Under the pieces are notes generated by a model. It was not told where the DNA came from. It searched no databases and saw only the letters and a list, made by a program, of their open reading frames with translations. Of a stretch of DNA of 64,000 nucleotides, positions 54,701 through 64,000 are shown piece after piece. Made by a program: the position numbers and the translations under genes. The stretch comes from Ascaphus truei (lineage: Eukaryota > Chordata > Amphibia > Anura > Ascaphidae), in the NCBI GenBank assembly GCA_036426205.1, contig CM071571.1, forward strand, positions 117,353,706 to 117,417,705, in the 5' to 3' direction. The number at the start of each line of letters is the position of its first letter. The first letter of the stretch is position 1.

Positions 54701-54959
54701 GCCCCTGTCATTTCACGCTGATCTTCAGGGCGCGGAGCTCGGCGCCAGTCTACCGTCCCATCGGTCCTTTCCCCGGATGAATATGCGCTACAGCGCGGCG
54801 GGCCATTTTTTTTTTTTCTCGCGATACCCCGTTAGTAACGCCTGGTGGTCTCGGGGGACACGATACCCGCGTTATAACGGGGTTTAGCTGTATATATAAT
54901 TTTTTTTATTATTATTTAAAAATGTATATATATATATATTATATATTAAATTAAAGTTA

Positions 54960-55290
54960 TAGAAGGTGAAAAGGCAACAAAAAAGCCTCACCGTTTGCAT
55001 ATATCAATAAAGAATATTCACTTGTTGATCACATTCACATGTCTTAGACAGGTCTGCAAACCCTGCTTTCAACCATATCACCTAGCATACAGTGCTTCCA
55101 CCAGAGCAAGGGATTCGGGAAATGACATGCAAATGAGCACAATGTGTGACCTTTTGCCTGGAACATCCATTCACATGGAGCCCATAAAGCAATGATCGCT
55201 GTTTACAACAGCGTTTAATACAGCATGGGACTAGCAAAAGCAAGTCAACCTTCACTACAGTTTACCTTAATTGGGTCTCATCAGTGTGAC
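54960..55290 (-). repeat. Hammerhead-bearing dispersed repeat, copy B
   Basis: Matches 49173-49530. The ribozyme end is damaged: CTGATGAGACCC is present (plus-strand gggtctcatcag near 55273-55284), but the GAAA and GTC segments are disrupted by indels (cactacagtttacc). It is not a valid hammerhead as written. Confidence 0.6.
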
Positions 55291-55299
55291 GTATATATA

Positions 55300-56890
55300 T
55301 ATTACCTTACCAACCATTTCCTTGGATATTAGAAGACAAAATGGCTGCTGGGGTCAGCTTTTTCCAGCAGCCAATAAATGTTTTTTTCCTATTGGTGATA
55401 TGAAGAGGGGCAGCGCACAGAAAAAACAAAGGGAGTCCTATTGATGACCCCACAGCCATATTGTACATCCCAAAAAAACCACAAATATCTTGGAATCTGG
55501 GGAGTCTTTGAAAGTTGGCGAACGGCAGGTTGACTTTGAGGGACATCTCTGGTTTGGGTTAATACTAATATCTACACATAAAGTAAACACTGATGCTTTA
55601 AAGCTGGCTACTATTCATGAAGCAAAGCGCCTCGGATGGAAACAATGACTGACGCATAGAGCTGCTGTATGCTGTAACTCCGATGACTGAATGTCTGTTA
55701 CTACCGCAGAGCTATTTTTAATTCCAGCGGCCCTGCAAATCTGCCTTATCTACCTGTTTTTGTTTGCCCTTATAGATTGAGAGAGAAAGTATTATAGAGA
55801 AAAGGTGCAAAATGTACTGACAAACCGTTTGAAAAATGAAACTATACCATATGATAACAATTTTTTAATCAATCTAGGAACATTCAATTTAATAACTAAT
55901 TTAATTCAAGAACATTAACACGTGCCATTAGAAAAAAATCTCTTAAAATATATATCTAGGAAGTTTATTTTTGACACTAAGATTTCTGAAAAAATGATGG
56001 CTAGGCTCAAACCTCAATTCCATCAAATATGTTCACAATCAATTTATTAGAGAGATTAAAATAAAGCATTTTGACATTTAAAATAAAATGCATATTTAAT
56101 TTAAAAATATATATTAGTATCAAGGAGAAATGAGAAAGTCTGGATTCTTAGAATTCAACACACGTGAAACCTGGGAATAGAGCAATGTTTCCTAGTGGCT
56201 CGAATCTCAGTGCTGGGCTGAGCCAAAATCCAGGAAGAACCTTCTTTTGGTTTTACACACTCCTCACATCTTGCAAATTTCATCCCCTTCTTAAAAAGCC
56301 AGGCTTTCCTTCCACCTACCACCATTCAGTAGCATAGTACACCAATTGGATTGGTGATGTACCATTGGTCAGTCAATGTGACATCACCAACCTTATATGA
56401 GGCCTGTCACGTCTCATTTGCTCCCCACAAGAAGTCATCGGATCAACATCTCCTGGACCTATTGGAGAGAAAGAAGAAAAGAAAGAGAATACTCACCGAG
56501 ACTCCTCTTCAAGTAACTGAGGATCATGGACTACTTCACATCTTGCTGGTGGGATCATTATCCTGTGGAGGCAAGAGTTGGTTGCCACGTTTGCATGAGG
56601 AGGATGAATGTTCATCTCGGGAAAGTAAGAAACACATTGATTGTATTTTATTTAATTGAGTATTTTATTTTTAGGATGCCCTTTGACTGTAATGTGTTTA
56701 TCTATGTCTGTTTGAGAGTATAGACAACTGCATCGACTATCAATGCATTTTTTTGGCAAATGTTTTAGCTTGCTTATTCATTGCCATAGTGGCAAACCAT
56801 GCCCATATTGTGGGCTGGTTATCACTGTAACAATCAATTGTTATTATTGGCTTTACTTTTTTTTTAAATGTCTGTATTTTATTTAGTGGT
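55300..56890. other. Unrecognised sequence in copy B
   Basis: Counterpart of 49540-51170, with small indels. No additional feature. Confidence 0.4.
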
Positions 56891-57428
56891 TATTTTTCTT
56901 TTTAGCTTGCCATTCATTGACATAGTGGCAATCCGGCCCAAAGATCAGAAAGCAAGGGCTGTGTGCATATAAGATTGTCTCGTCCATACATGTGCAATGA
57001 AGCTGCCTTACGATGTAGTAGATCGTTGATGAAGACTGAAAGAGTAAAGGACCCAGAACGATTGTGTGAATACCAAAGGTATCTAACTGCCAACGGTTGG
57101 GTTTAGAGCTTGGATAGACACTTGATAGATAGGAGTGAACCAGTTTAAAGCGTTCCTTATGCAGAGCAATGAGTTGTTTGCAAGATAACATGATTAACAA
57201 TAACAAAAGCCTTGCAAATCTGCACCAGTAAGTTATCCCTGTTTCATTCCACACTGGATCTCATTGCAAACTTTAGCAGGGTAGTTACTGTGAAGTATTT
57301 AGGGTACAAAGGCAGATTGGATTGGCTGGGAAATTTGTCTGGTATAGTAATCACTTAATTGGGGAGTGAACACATTTTCCATGACTTTGGATAGTATTGG
57401 AGAAGGAAAGAGTGGTCTTGTAGTTTGA
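56890..57428 (-). pseudogene. CR1/L2-like LINE reverse transcriptase core, copy B
   Basis: Same segment as 51175-51710, including VRQLHCTCMDETILYAHSP and an LSKVMENVFTPQLSDYY frame (57390-57340). It joins without a break to the 5' LINE part in the unit starting at 57379. This is the natural LINE order on the minus strand. Confidence 0.65.
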
Positions 57429-57429
57429 A

Positions 57430-58142
57430 ACAATATTTTGTCCACACTTTTGAAGATTGTGACAACTCCGGCAGTTTTCCAGATGTGAATTGAACATGCA
57501 GACAAAATAGAGGTGATTAAGCAACAAGTTAATTAGTTGAAGCAAGCCGATTTAGCAATGGCTGTGGGCTCCACGTCTTGTGGAACTTTGGTTGCACTAG
57601 TCAGGTCCACATTGGCGCTTTGTTCTTAATTTGAGGAGCGTTTGTGTAATCTCTTCTCCAGATACTGGGACAAATGGAAATTGTGGGCAGTGTTGGGAGT
57701 GTTGGGCTATAGGGTTGGGTCTATAGCCCAGATGAGCTTCAGTTTGTTATTCGGGTACGCTTTGCTAATATGGAAATATGAACACCGCCCCCTCCCCCCC
57801 CCCACACACACACTATTCATTGAATGCATTTTCAATGTCAGTGGATTATCACTGACAATCATCCTTAATGATATTAGATGGTTGTAGATGACAAGAGGGC
57901 TGGAAAAAATATTGATGAACTTCAAGAAGTTTGTTGGATTTTAGTATTCTGGTGAGGATTGTCAGAGGTAATATTGGGCATTGCTAGTCTTGTTTGCCTT
58001 GGATGTTTGTTAGTTATTAAGATCTCGGTAGTGCCAGTAACTTTGTAACTTTTCACAAGCAATCCCTAAAATAGTAGGTGCTATAAGGTTTGTTGTCCCC
58101 ATGGAAGGTGGCCCCCCTATATTCTAATTCCATGTAGTAGAG
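57430..58142 (-). pseudogene. LINE: EN-RT linker and RT start, unit 1
   Basis: The minus-strand frame at 57505-57299 begins MSACSIHIWKTAGVVTIF, the start of a LINE reverse transcriptase (W-K-x-A-x-V-x-x-x-x-K). Upstream linker sequence extends to the hAT insertion. Frameshifted. Confidence 0.6.
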
Positions 58143-58488
58143 CGATGATGCAAAATGGGGGCGAGCCCCCCAGGGGGGTGGGAGTTTTGTCTGGGGGGGC
58201 CTTGGGCCATTGCAGAGCCCCCGTGCTCTTCCCCAGGCATTAATTTATGCCGACGGATCGCACGAGGCCTCTGCAACAAGGAAACTAGCTTGTTTCAGAC
58301 GCGTCTCCATGGCCACCGTCAAATGACGCGGGGGGTCATATGACGTGACGTCGCTGGGGTCAAATGACGCCGGTAACGTGACGTCACGCGACCCGGAGTG
58401 TCATTTGACGCGTGTGGAAGGTAGGAGATTGGGCACGAGACTGGGAGGCCTGGCAGAGGGGCGCAGCTTAAAAAGTTTGCCGCTCCTG
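58143..58488. mobile_element. Non-autonomous hAT element in LINE unit 1
   Basis: The ends cgatgatgcaaa and tttgccgctcctg are degraded forms of CAGTGATGGCAAA/TTTGCGCTCCCCTG. The 8-bp target duplication tagtagag is at 58135-58142 and 58489-58496. The interior is GC-rich with repeated gtcatttgacgc/gtcaaatgacgc and cgtgacgtcacg (CRE-like TGACGTCA). Confidence 0.8.
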
Positions 58489-58599
58489 TAGTAGAGCATG
58501 GGTATCACTGAACTCTTGTTCAGAAATAAAAGACCACAGAATTGGGGTCAGGTATTAAGTCGATTCTGTACAAGGGCAGTGGTAAGATACGCCAGAAAC

Positions 58600-58870
58600 T
58601 GCTGTGGTTAAAGTATCTAAATGTTTTCTAGTGAGTAGTACTTTAGGGCTTGATTTGGTGGTCTGATAACTATGCACTGTCACTGAAAATGTAAGGTAGG
58701 ATACGAGAGGATTGGATTCTTTTCGGACTAGAGGATAGAATCCAGTCTAGCAATGAAGCTTTGTGAGTTTAGGTTTGTCAGTGTGGGTTGGGAAATTAGT
58801 TGCATTAGGTTTAGTGACCGTTGACACACGTTTTGGCAAACCAAAACACAAACATTTAGCCACAAAACAC
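58600..58870 (-). pseudogene. LINE endonuclease remnant, unit 1
   Basis: Counterpart of 60226-60528, with more indels. The C-terminal endonuclease motif is recognisable by alignment with unit 2. Confidence 0.55.
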
Positions 58871-58970
58871 GAGAGTCAAGTGCACATCTGTACTATGAAG
58901 ACATTATCTTAAAGTATAGTAATGTTAATATATGTTCAATGTGTGTTTTTTTCTACATTTTGTGGAGTTT

Positions 58971-59788
58971 TTATGGGCTGTAAATGTGTGTTGAATATTC
59001 TGTTTTATAATGGAAAATCTTTAGTTTTATGACTTTGGATAGTATTGGGAGAAGAGAGATTGGTCTGTAGTTTGAAACAATATTTTTGTCCACACTTTTG
59101 AAGATTGTGACAACTCCGGCAGTTTTCCAGATGTGAATATGACATGCAGACAAAATAGAGTTGATTAAGCAACAAGTTAATTAGTTGAAGCAAGCGATAT
59201 AGCAATGGCTGGGGCTCCACGTCGTTGGAACTTTGGTTGCACTAGGTCAGGTCCACATTGGCTGCTTTGTTCTAATTTGAGGAGCGTTTGTGTAATCTCT
59301 TCTCCAGATACTGGGACAAATGGAAAATTGTGGGCAGTGTTGGGAGAGTGTTGGGCTATAGGGGTTGGGCTATAGCCCAGATTGAGCTTCATGTTTGTAG
59401 TTCGGGTACGCTTTGCTAATATGGAAATAGAACACCGCCCCCTCCCCCCCCACACACACACTATTCATTGAATGCATTTTCAATGTCAGTGGGATTTATC
59501 ACTGTAACATCATCCTTAATGATATTAGATGGTTGTAGATGACAAGAGGGCTGGAAAAAATATTGATGAACTTCAAGAAGTTTGTTGGATTTTATGTATT
59601 CTGGTGAAGATTGTCAGAGTAATATTGGGCATTGCTAGTCTTGTTTGCCTTGTGCATGTCTGTAGTTATTAAGATCCTCGGTAGTGCCAGTAACTTTGTA
59701 ACTTTTCACAAGACATCCCTAAAATAGTAGTGTGCTATAAGGTTTGTTGTAACCCATGGAAGGTGGCCCCCCATACTCTAATTCCATG
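58971..59788 (-). pseudogene. LINE: EN-RT linker and RT start, unit 2
   Basis: The frame at 59153-58971 reads MSACHIHIWKTAGVVTIF and VSNYRPISLLPILSKV, the clearest RT start in the window (N-Y-R-P-I-S-L-L-P is a hallmark of LINE reverse transcriptases). After K-V-I-K the reading crosses into unit 1, not into the rest of the RT. Confidence 0.75.
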
Positions 59789-59796
59789 TAGTAGAG

Positions 59797-60159
59797 CAGT
59801 GATGGCAAAATGGGGGGCGAGCCCCCCAGGGGGGGTGGGAGTTTTGTCTGGGGGGGCCTTGGGCCATTGCAGAGCCCCCGTGCTCTTCCCCCAGGCATTA
59901 ATTTAATGCCGACGGATCGCACGAGGCCTCTGCAACAAGGAAACTTAGCTTGTTTCAGACGCGTCTCCATGGCACCGCACCGTCAAATGACGCCGGGGGG
60001 TCATATGACGTGACGTCGCTGGGGTCAAATGACGCCGCGGGTAACGTGACGTCACGCGACCCCGGAGTGTCATTTGACGCGTGTGGAAGGTAGGAGATTG
60101 GGCACGAGACTGGGGAGGCCTGGCAGAGGGGCGCAGCTTAAAAAGTTTGCGCTCCCCTG
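59797..60159. mobile_element. Non-autonomous hAT element in LINE unit 2
   Basis: CAGTGATGGCAAAATGGGGG to AGTTTGCGCTCCCCTG, with target duplication tagtagag at 59789-59796 and 60160-60167. It is 363 bp, the best-preserved of the three copies. No transposase. Frames within (both strands, Pro/Gly-rich) are artefacts. Confidence 0.85.
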
Positions 60160-60225
60160 TAGTAGAGCATGGGTATCACTGAACTCTGTTCAGAAATAAA
60201 TAGACCACAGAATTGGGGTCAGGTA

Positions 60226-60528
60226 TTAAGTCGATTCTGTACCAAGGGCAGTTGGTAAGATCAGCCAGAAACTGCTGTGGGTTAAAGTATCTAAATGTGT
60301 TCTAGTGAGTAGTACTTTAGGGCTTGATTTGGGTGGTCTGATAACTATTGCACTGTCACTGAAAATGTAAGGTAGGATACGAGAGGATTGGATTCTTTTC
60401 GGACTAGAGGATAGAATCCAGTCTAGCAATGAATGCTTGTGAGATTTTAGGTTTGTCAGTGTGGGTTGGGAAATTAGTTGCATTAGGTTTAGTGACCGTT
60501 GACACACGTTTTGGCAAAACCAAAACAC
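60226..60528 (-). pseudogene. LINE APE-type endonuclease remnant, unit 2
   Basis: The 100-codon minus-strand frame includes LNLMQLISQPTLTNLKSHK, LLDWILSSSPKRIQSS and YIFSDSAIVI. Their order matches the C-terminal endonuclease motifs of CR1/L2-like LINEs: Q-x-x-x-x-P-T, then L-D-x-I-L, then S-D-H. The catalytic His is replaced in the S-D-H motif (S-D-S here). It is the best-preserved of the three copies. Confidence 0.7.
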
Positions 60529-60633
60529 AAAAACATTTTAGCACAAAACACGGAGTCAAGTGCACATCTGTACTATGAAGACATTATCTTAAAGTATATG
60601 TAATGTTAATATCATAGTTCAATGTGTTTTTTT

Positions 60634-61480
60634 TTACATTTTTGGGTAGTTGTTAATTGGGCTGTAAATGTGTGTTGAATATTCTGTTTTATAATGGAAA
60701 ATCTTTAGTTTTATGACTTTGGATAGTATGGGCAAAAGAGGATGGTCTGTGTTTTTGAACCATATTTTGGTCCAACTTTTGAAAGATGTGACAACTCCGG
60801 CAGTTTTCCAGATGTGTAATATGACATGCAGACAAAATAGAGTTGATATAACAACACAGTGAATTAGTTGAAGCAAGCGATATAGCAATGGCTGGGCTCC
60901 ACGTCGTTGGAACTTTGGTTGCACTAGTCAGGTCCACATTGGCTGCTTTGTTCTAATTTGAGGAGCGTTTGTGTAATCTCTTCTCCAATACTGGGACAAA
61001 TGAAATTGTGGGCATGTTGGGAAGTGTTGGGCTATAGGGTTGGGCTATAGCCCAGATTGAGCTTCATGTTTGTAGTTTCGGGTACGCTTTGCTAATATGG
61101 AAATAAACAACACCGCCCCCGTCCCCCCCCCACACACACACTATTCATTGAATGCATTTTCAATGTCAGTGGGATTTATCACTGTAACCATCATCCTTAA
61201 TGATATTAAATGGTTGTAGATGACAAGAGAAGGGCTGGAAAAAATATTGATGACTTCAAGAAGTTTGTTGGACTTTTTATTATTCTGGTGAAGATTGTCA
61301 GAGTATATTTGGGCAATTGGCTAAGTCGTTGTTTGCCTTGTGCATGTCTGTAGTTATAAGATCCCGGTAGTGCCAGTAACTTTGTACTTTTCACAAGACA
61401 ATCCCTAAAATAGTAGTGTGCTATAAGGTTTTTGTAACCCATGGAAGGTGGCCCCTCCATACTCTAATTCCATGAGTAAA
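60634..61480 (-). pseudogene. LINE: EN-RT linker and RT start, unit 3
   Basis: The frame at 60924-60634 contains ILHIWKTAGVVTSFKSW and LPILSKVIK, with several substitutions and indels compared with unit 2. Confidence 0.6.
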
Positions 61481-61481
61481 G

Positions 61482-61835
61482 CAGTGATGGCAAAAATGGG
61501 GGCGAGCCCCCCAGGGGGGTGGGAGTTTTGTCTGGGGGGGCCTTGGGCCATTCAGAGCCCCCGTGCTCTCCCCCAGGCATTAATTTAATGCCGACGGATC
61601 GCACGAGGCCTCTGCAACAAGGAAACTTAGCTTGTTTCAGACCGTCTCATGGCAACGCACCGTCAAATGACGCCGGGGTCCATATGACGTGACGTCGCTG
61701 GGGTCAAATGACGCGCGGGTCACGTGACGTCACGCGACCCCGGAGTGTCATTTGACGCGTGTGGAAGTTAGAGATTGGGCACGAGACTGGGGAGGCCTGG
61801 CAGAGGGGCGCAGCTTAAAAAGTTTGCGCTCCCCT
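61482..61835. mobile_element. Non-autonomous hAT element in LINE unit 3
   Basis: Third copy, starting cagtgatggcaaa. The right target duplication tagtagag is intact at 61836-61843. The left one is altered (gagtaaag). Confidence 0.8.
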
Positions 61836-61897
61836 GTAGTAGAGCATGGGTATCACTGACCTGTTCAGAAATAAATAGACACAGAATTGGTCAGGTA

Positions 61898-62180
61898 TTA
61901 AGTCGATTCTGTACCAAGGGCAGTTGTAAGATCAGCCAGAAACTGCTGTGGGTTAAAGTAATCTAAATGTGTTCTAGTAGTAGTACTTAGGGCTTGATTT
62001 GGGTGTCTGATAACTATTGCACTGTCACTGAAAATGTAAGGTAGGATACGAGAGGATTGGATTCTTTTCGGACTAGAGATAGAATCCATGTCTAGCATGA
62101 ATGCTTGTGAGATTTATGGTTTGTCAGTGTGGGTTTGGAAATTAGTTGCATTGGTTTAGTGACCGTTGCACACAGTTTTG
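61898..62180 (-). pseudogene. LINE endonuclease remnant, unit 3
   Basis: The frame 62098-61898 shows SSPKRIQSSRILPYIFSDS, as in unit 2. Frameshifted upstream. Confidence 0.6.
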
Positions 62181-62378
62181 GCAAAACCAAAACACAAAAA
62201 CATTTTAGCACAACACACCGGAGTCAATTGCACATCTGTACTATGAAGACATTATCTTAAAGTATATGTAATGTTAATATCATAGTTCAATGTGTTTTTT
62301 TTTACATTTTTGGGTAGTTGTTAATTGGGCTGTAAATGTGTGTTGAATATTCTGTTTTATAATGGAAAATCTTTAGTT

Positions 62379-62677
62379 TCCATCAACATTTTCAATTTCA
62401 AAGGTCAAACATCAAATTGCATTATGTTGGGCTGATAAGCTAGTTTTATTGATGTTATATACGGTAAGTGCCAGCATATTTTGCAAAGACAAGCTTAGTG
62501 TGCATATAAACTTTCCTGTTTCTAGGCAAACATGAACAGAATAAAAGTAACAACCAGTTGATTATTAACATTTAAGAACTGGAATAAAGGGCTGAACAAA
62601 ATAAAGATGATAGAATATGGAAAAATTGTAAAAAGAAAATGAAGATACAAGGAATCGGATAAAATGGCTGGAGAAAA
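62379..62677. other. AT-rich sequence, possible LINE 5' part
   Basis: Adjoins the third LINE unit. No motif was recognised. Confidence 0.35.
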
Positions 62678-63118
62678 CCAGCGCTTCAGCACAGATACCA
62701 GGAAGCAGACCTCTGCCTGGGGTGAATGCAAGAGGTCTCAGGAACAGGGTAAGGTAGGCACTGGGAATCCAGCGCTTCAGCACAGATACCAGGAAGCAGA
62801 CCTCTGCCTGGGGTGAATGCAGCAGGTCTCTGGAACAAGGCTAAGGCAGGTGTGTTTGTGGCAACCCCAGTGACATCCAAGTGAATCTTGGTTTATGCTC
62901 AGCAATGAGGAAAAGTGAAAGCCCAATATAAGAAGGGCAGATAGCCAATCCCAAGACAGGGGTGTGTGGGATTCCTCCAATGCCAGAGCAGAGAGACAGA
63001 GCTGCAGTGATTGGAAGCACAGGTGATAGTGCTTGCAAATCCAAGGGAAGGTCTGTCTGAGAGCTCATCAACACTGCAAGAGTGAGCTCCAGCCAAAACC
63101 AGGAACGGATTCCTTACA
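62678..63118 (-). mobile_element. LTR-like segment with 91-bp direct repeats, minus strand
   Basis: The minus-strand start is TGTAAGGAATCCGTTCCTGG at 63118, resembling the LTR-like start at 22263. Two units of about 91 bp (62678-62768 and 62769-62858) contain ccagcgcttcagcacagata and ggaagcagacctctgcctgg. The other end was not located and no target duplication was found. Frames over the repeats are not credible genes. Confidence 0.5.
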
Positions 63119-63119
63119 A

Positions 63120-63725
63120 TATCACTGTAGTATGTTTAAGTGATAAAAGTGATTTTTATGTGATCTAGTAGAGTTCACTATATACTGTAATAATAACTAT
63201 AAAGTATATGTATACAATAATGTTTATTCATACATATCTCTACAATAAAAATTAATAAATAACTTTTAATAATGTACAAAGAAATTAAATTAAGGACGGA
63301 CACTATAAATAACAGAAAAACATAAAAAATTTCAATAAAATACAGTTATCCACATTATAGCTATAATTGCATTAGCTTTAGGTAACGAATGCATCAATTA
63401 ACGTGAGTTAAAGTTTTGCCAACATGCATGTGCATTGATTGTTTTTGTAAATCTTGTTTATTTTTGGTGTTTTCATTATGTTGTGTTTATGGTGTTTGCT
63501 TTTTTTATTGTTGTTTCTTTCGGTGATTGTTTTGATATAATGTAGTATTTTTGGTGTTTGTTTATTTTTTAGGTTGGCCATTGACTGTCATAGTGCTAAA
63601 TCATGCCCATATTACATGGGCATGAAGTACCACTGTGCCAATCAATTGGTAGAGGGTGGGGGTAGTTGCCCCGGGAGGGTGTTAAGGCCCGCCGGGTGGG
63701 TAGCAGGGTAAGGTGCTTTAACCCC
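63120..63725 (+). other. AT-rich sequence, then a dispersed repeat
   Basis: 63120-63560 is AT/T-rich and may be Penelope-type 3' UTR. 63570-63650 matches the repeat at 51040-51100 (catgcccatatt, gccaatcaattgg). Its continuation with gtagttgccccgggagggtg recalls 4990-5010. Confidence 0.4.
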
Positions 63726-63731
63726 GCATAT

Positions 63732-63774
63732 ACCCCTGAGGAAGAGAGCAGAGCGCTCTCGAAACGCGTAGGGT
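63732..63774 (+). ncRNA. Hammerhead-like ribozyme motif, best of the extra-A type
   Basis: Stem I ACCC (63732-63735), CTGAGGA (63736-63742), extra A (63743), stem II GAGAGC (63744-63749), loop AGAGC, GCTCTC (63755-63760), GAAA (63761-63764), CGCG, then TA (63769-63770), stem I GGGT (63771-63774). Stem II is six perfect Watson-Crick pairs and stem I four. The cleavage triplet would be GUA. The only departure from the hammerhead consensus is the unpaired A before stem II. Confidence 0.65.
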
Positions 63775-64000
63775 GGCGATTTTAATACCCAGCACCTTGG
63801 TGACAGTATCCCCACGTATTGGCGAATCTGTGTGCACTATCAACCGGCTAGTCTACCGTTGCCGATGGCGTGCCGAATCAGCTGCTGCTGTTTACCATCT
63901 ACTGGACGTCCTTCCCAGCGTGTTGCAGGAGTTCCTGTTTGACGATTTACATGCACGTGCAGACGGAGACGCCAGTCAGCAGAGAGCAGCTTAAAGAAAC
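63775..64000 (+). mobile_element. Probable Penelope-type 3' tail, cut by the window end
   Basis: GC-richer sequence after the motif is open as a 73-codon frame but has no recognisable domain. By position it equals 8826-9286 and the 31.84-32.15 kb tail. Confidence 0.4.

Larger units (their letters stand above)
52620..54890. mobile_element. Tigger/pogo-like non-autonomous element, copy B
   Basis: The ends CAGCTAAACCCGTTATAAAC and CGTTATAACGGGGTTTAGCTG are flanked by TA. The left TIR has lost one C and gained one A relative to copy A. The interior holds a longer, noisier cacactgcac satellite (52760-54190) and then a GC-rich minisatellite (54240-54700). Confidence 0.75.
51711..57428. repeat. 5.8-kb tandem duplication, copy B
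   Basis: Repeats copy A in the same order but is 129 bp shorter overall. It has scattered one- and two-base deletions relative to copy A, in homopolymers and elsewhere. This is the pattern of uncorrected long reads more than of normal divergence. Its right end passes smoothly into the LINE unit at 57379. Confidence 0.85.
57379..62378 (-). repeat. Three tandem copies of a 1.65-kb LINE 5' segment
   Basis: Units start at 57379, 59030 and 60714, each at atgactttggatagtat. The third ends at ctttagttt (62378). Each unit is the endonuclease-to-RT-start part of the minus-strand LINE and contains the same hAT insertion with the same target duplication. The units differ by scattered single-base indels. 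Confidence 0.85.

Noticed and set aside
1..64000. tRNA, 5S, U-snRNA or other pol III genes
   Set aside because: No B-box-like ggttcgaatcc with a matching A box, and no conserved snRNA phrase was found by eye. A covariance scan was not possible.

Overview
The window looks like intergenic or intronic DNA from a large, repeat-laden vertebrate genome. An anuran amphibian is the most likely source. That is an inference from the repeat content: Penelope-like 3' ends with hammerhead-type motifs, a Gmr1-like Ty3/gypsy element with a SCAN-like capsid, L1, RTE and L2-like LINEs, hAT and Tigger-like elements, long TA microsatellites and many foldback repeats. I see no complete host protein gene, rRNA, tRNA or CRISPR array. 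The only host-gene candidate is a short GC-rich first exon at 10471-10550 that ends in a good splice donor.

Layout. 0-5 kb: a 119-bp perfect inverted repeat, a cluster of GAAGCGGTTT motifs, then AT-rich sequence. 5-10 kb: foldback repeats, a GC-rich TIR-element end, an RTE LINE fragment and a Penelope-type 3' end with a hammerhead-like motif at 8788. 10-12 kb: the candidate exon, then an L1 3' half. 12.9-19.9 kb: five LTRs without internal regions; four have matching 4-bp target duplications, and one is nested in the fifth. 20-28 kb: a long foldback, an antisense L1 end, and a composite with two overlapping unidentified plus-strand frames (22940-25491) and one antisense frame (25296-25997). 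28-35 kb: RTE and L2-like fragments, then a minus-strand Penelope-like element whose endonuclease region was split by a 2.06-kb hAT element. The hAT element carries internal satellites and an assembly gap. 36.2-42.4 kb: a two-LTR Gmr1-like retrotransposon with integrase upstream of reverse transcriptase, broken by many frameshifts. 44.9-62.4 kb: a minus-strand CR1/L2-like LINE interrupted by a 5.8-kb tandem duplication and with its 5' part present three times. 62.7-64 kb: an LTR-like end and another Penelope-type 3' end.

Two themes stand out. First, self-cleaving RNA: a 41-nt segment on the minus strand at 49483-49523 fits the full hammerhead consensus (CUGAUGA, GAAA, GUC, three stems). Five further hammerhead-like motifs share one extra A, and one of them lies just downstream of Penelope endonuclease sequence. 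Second, non-autonomous TIR elements carry internal tandem arrays, so they may spread satellite DNA. Consensus quality from about 36 to 62 kb looks poor: repeated copies differ by scattered one-base deletions. Some frameshifts and duplications there may therefore be assembly artefacts.
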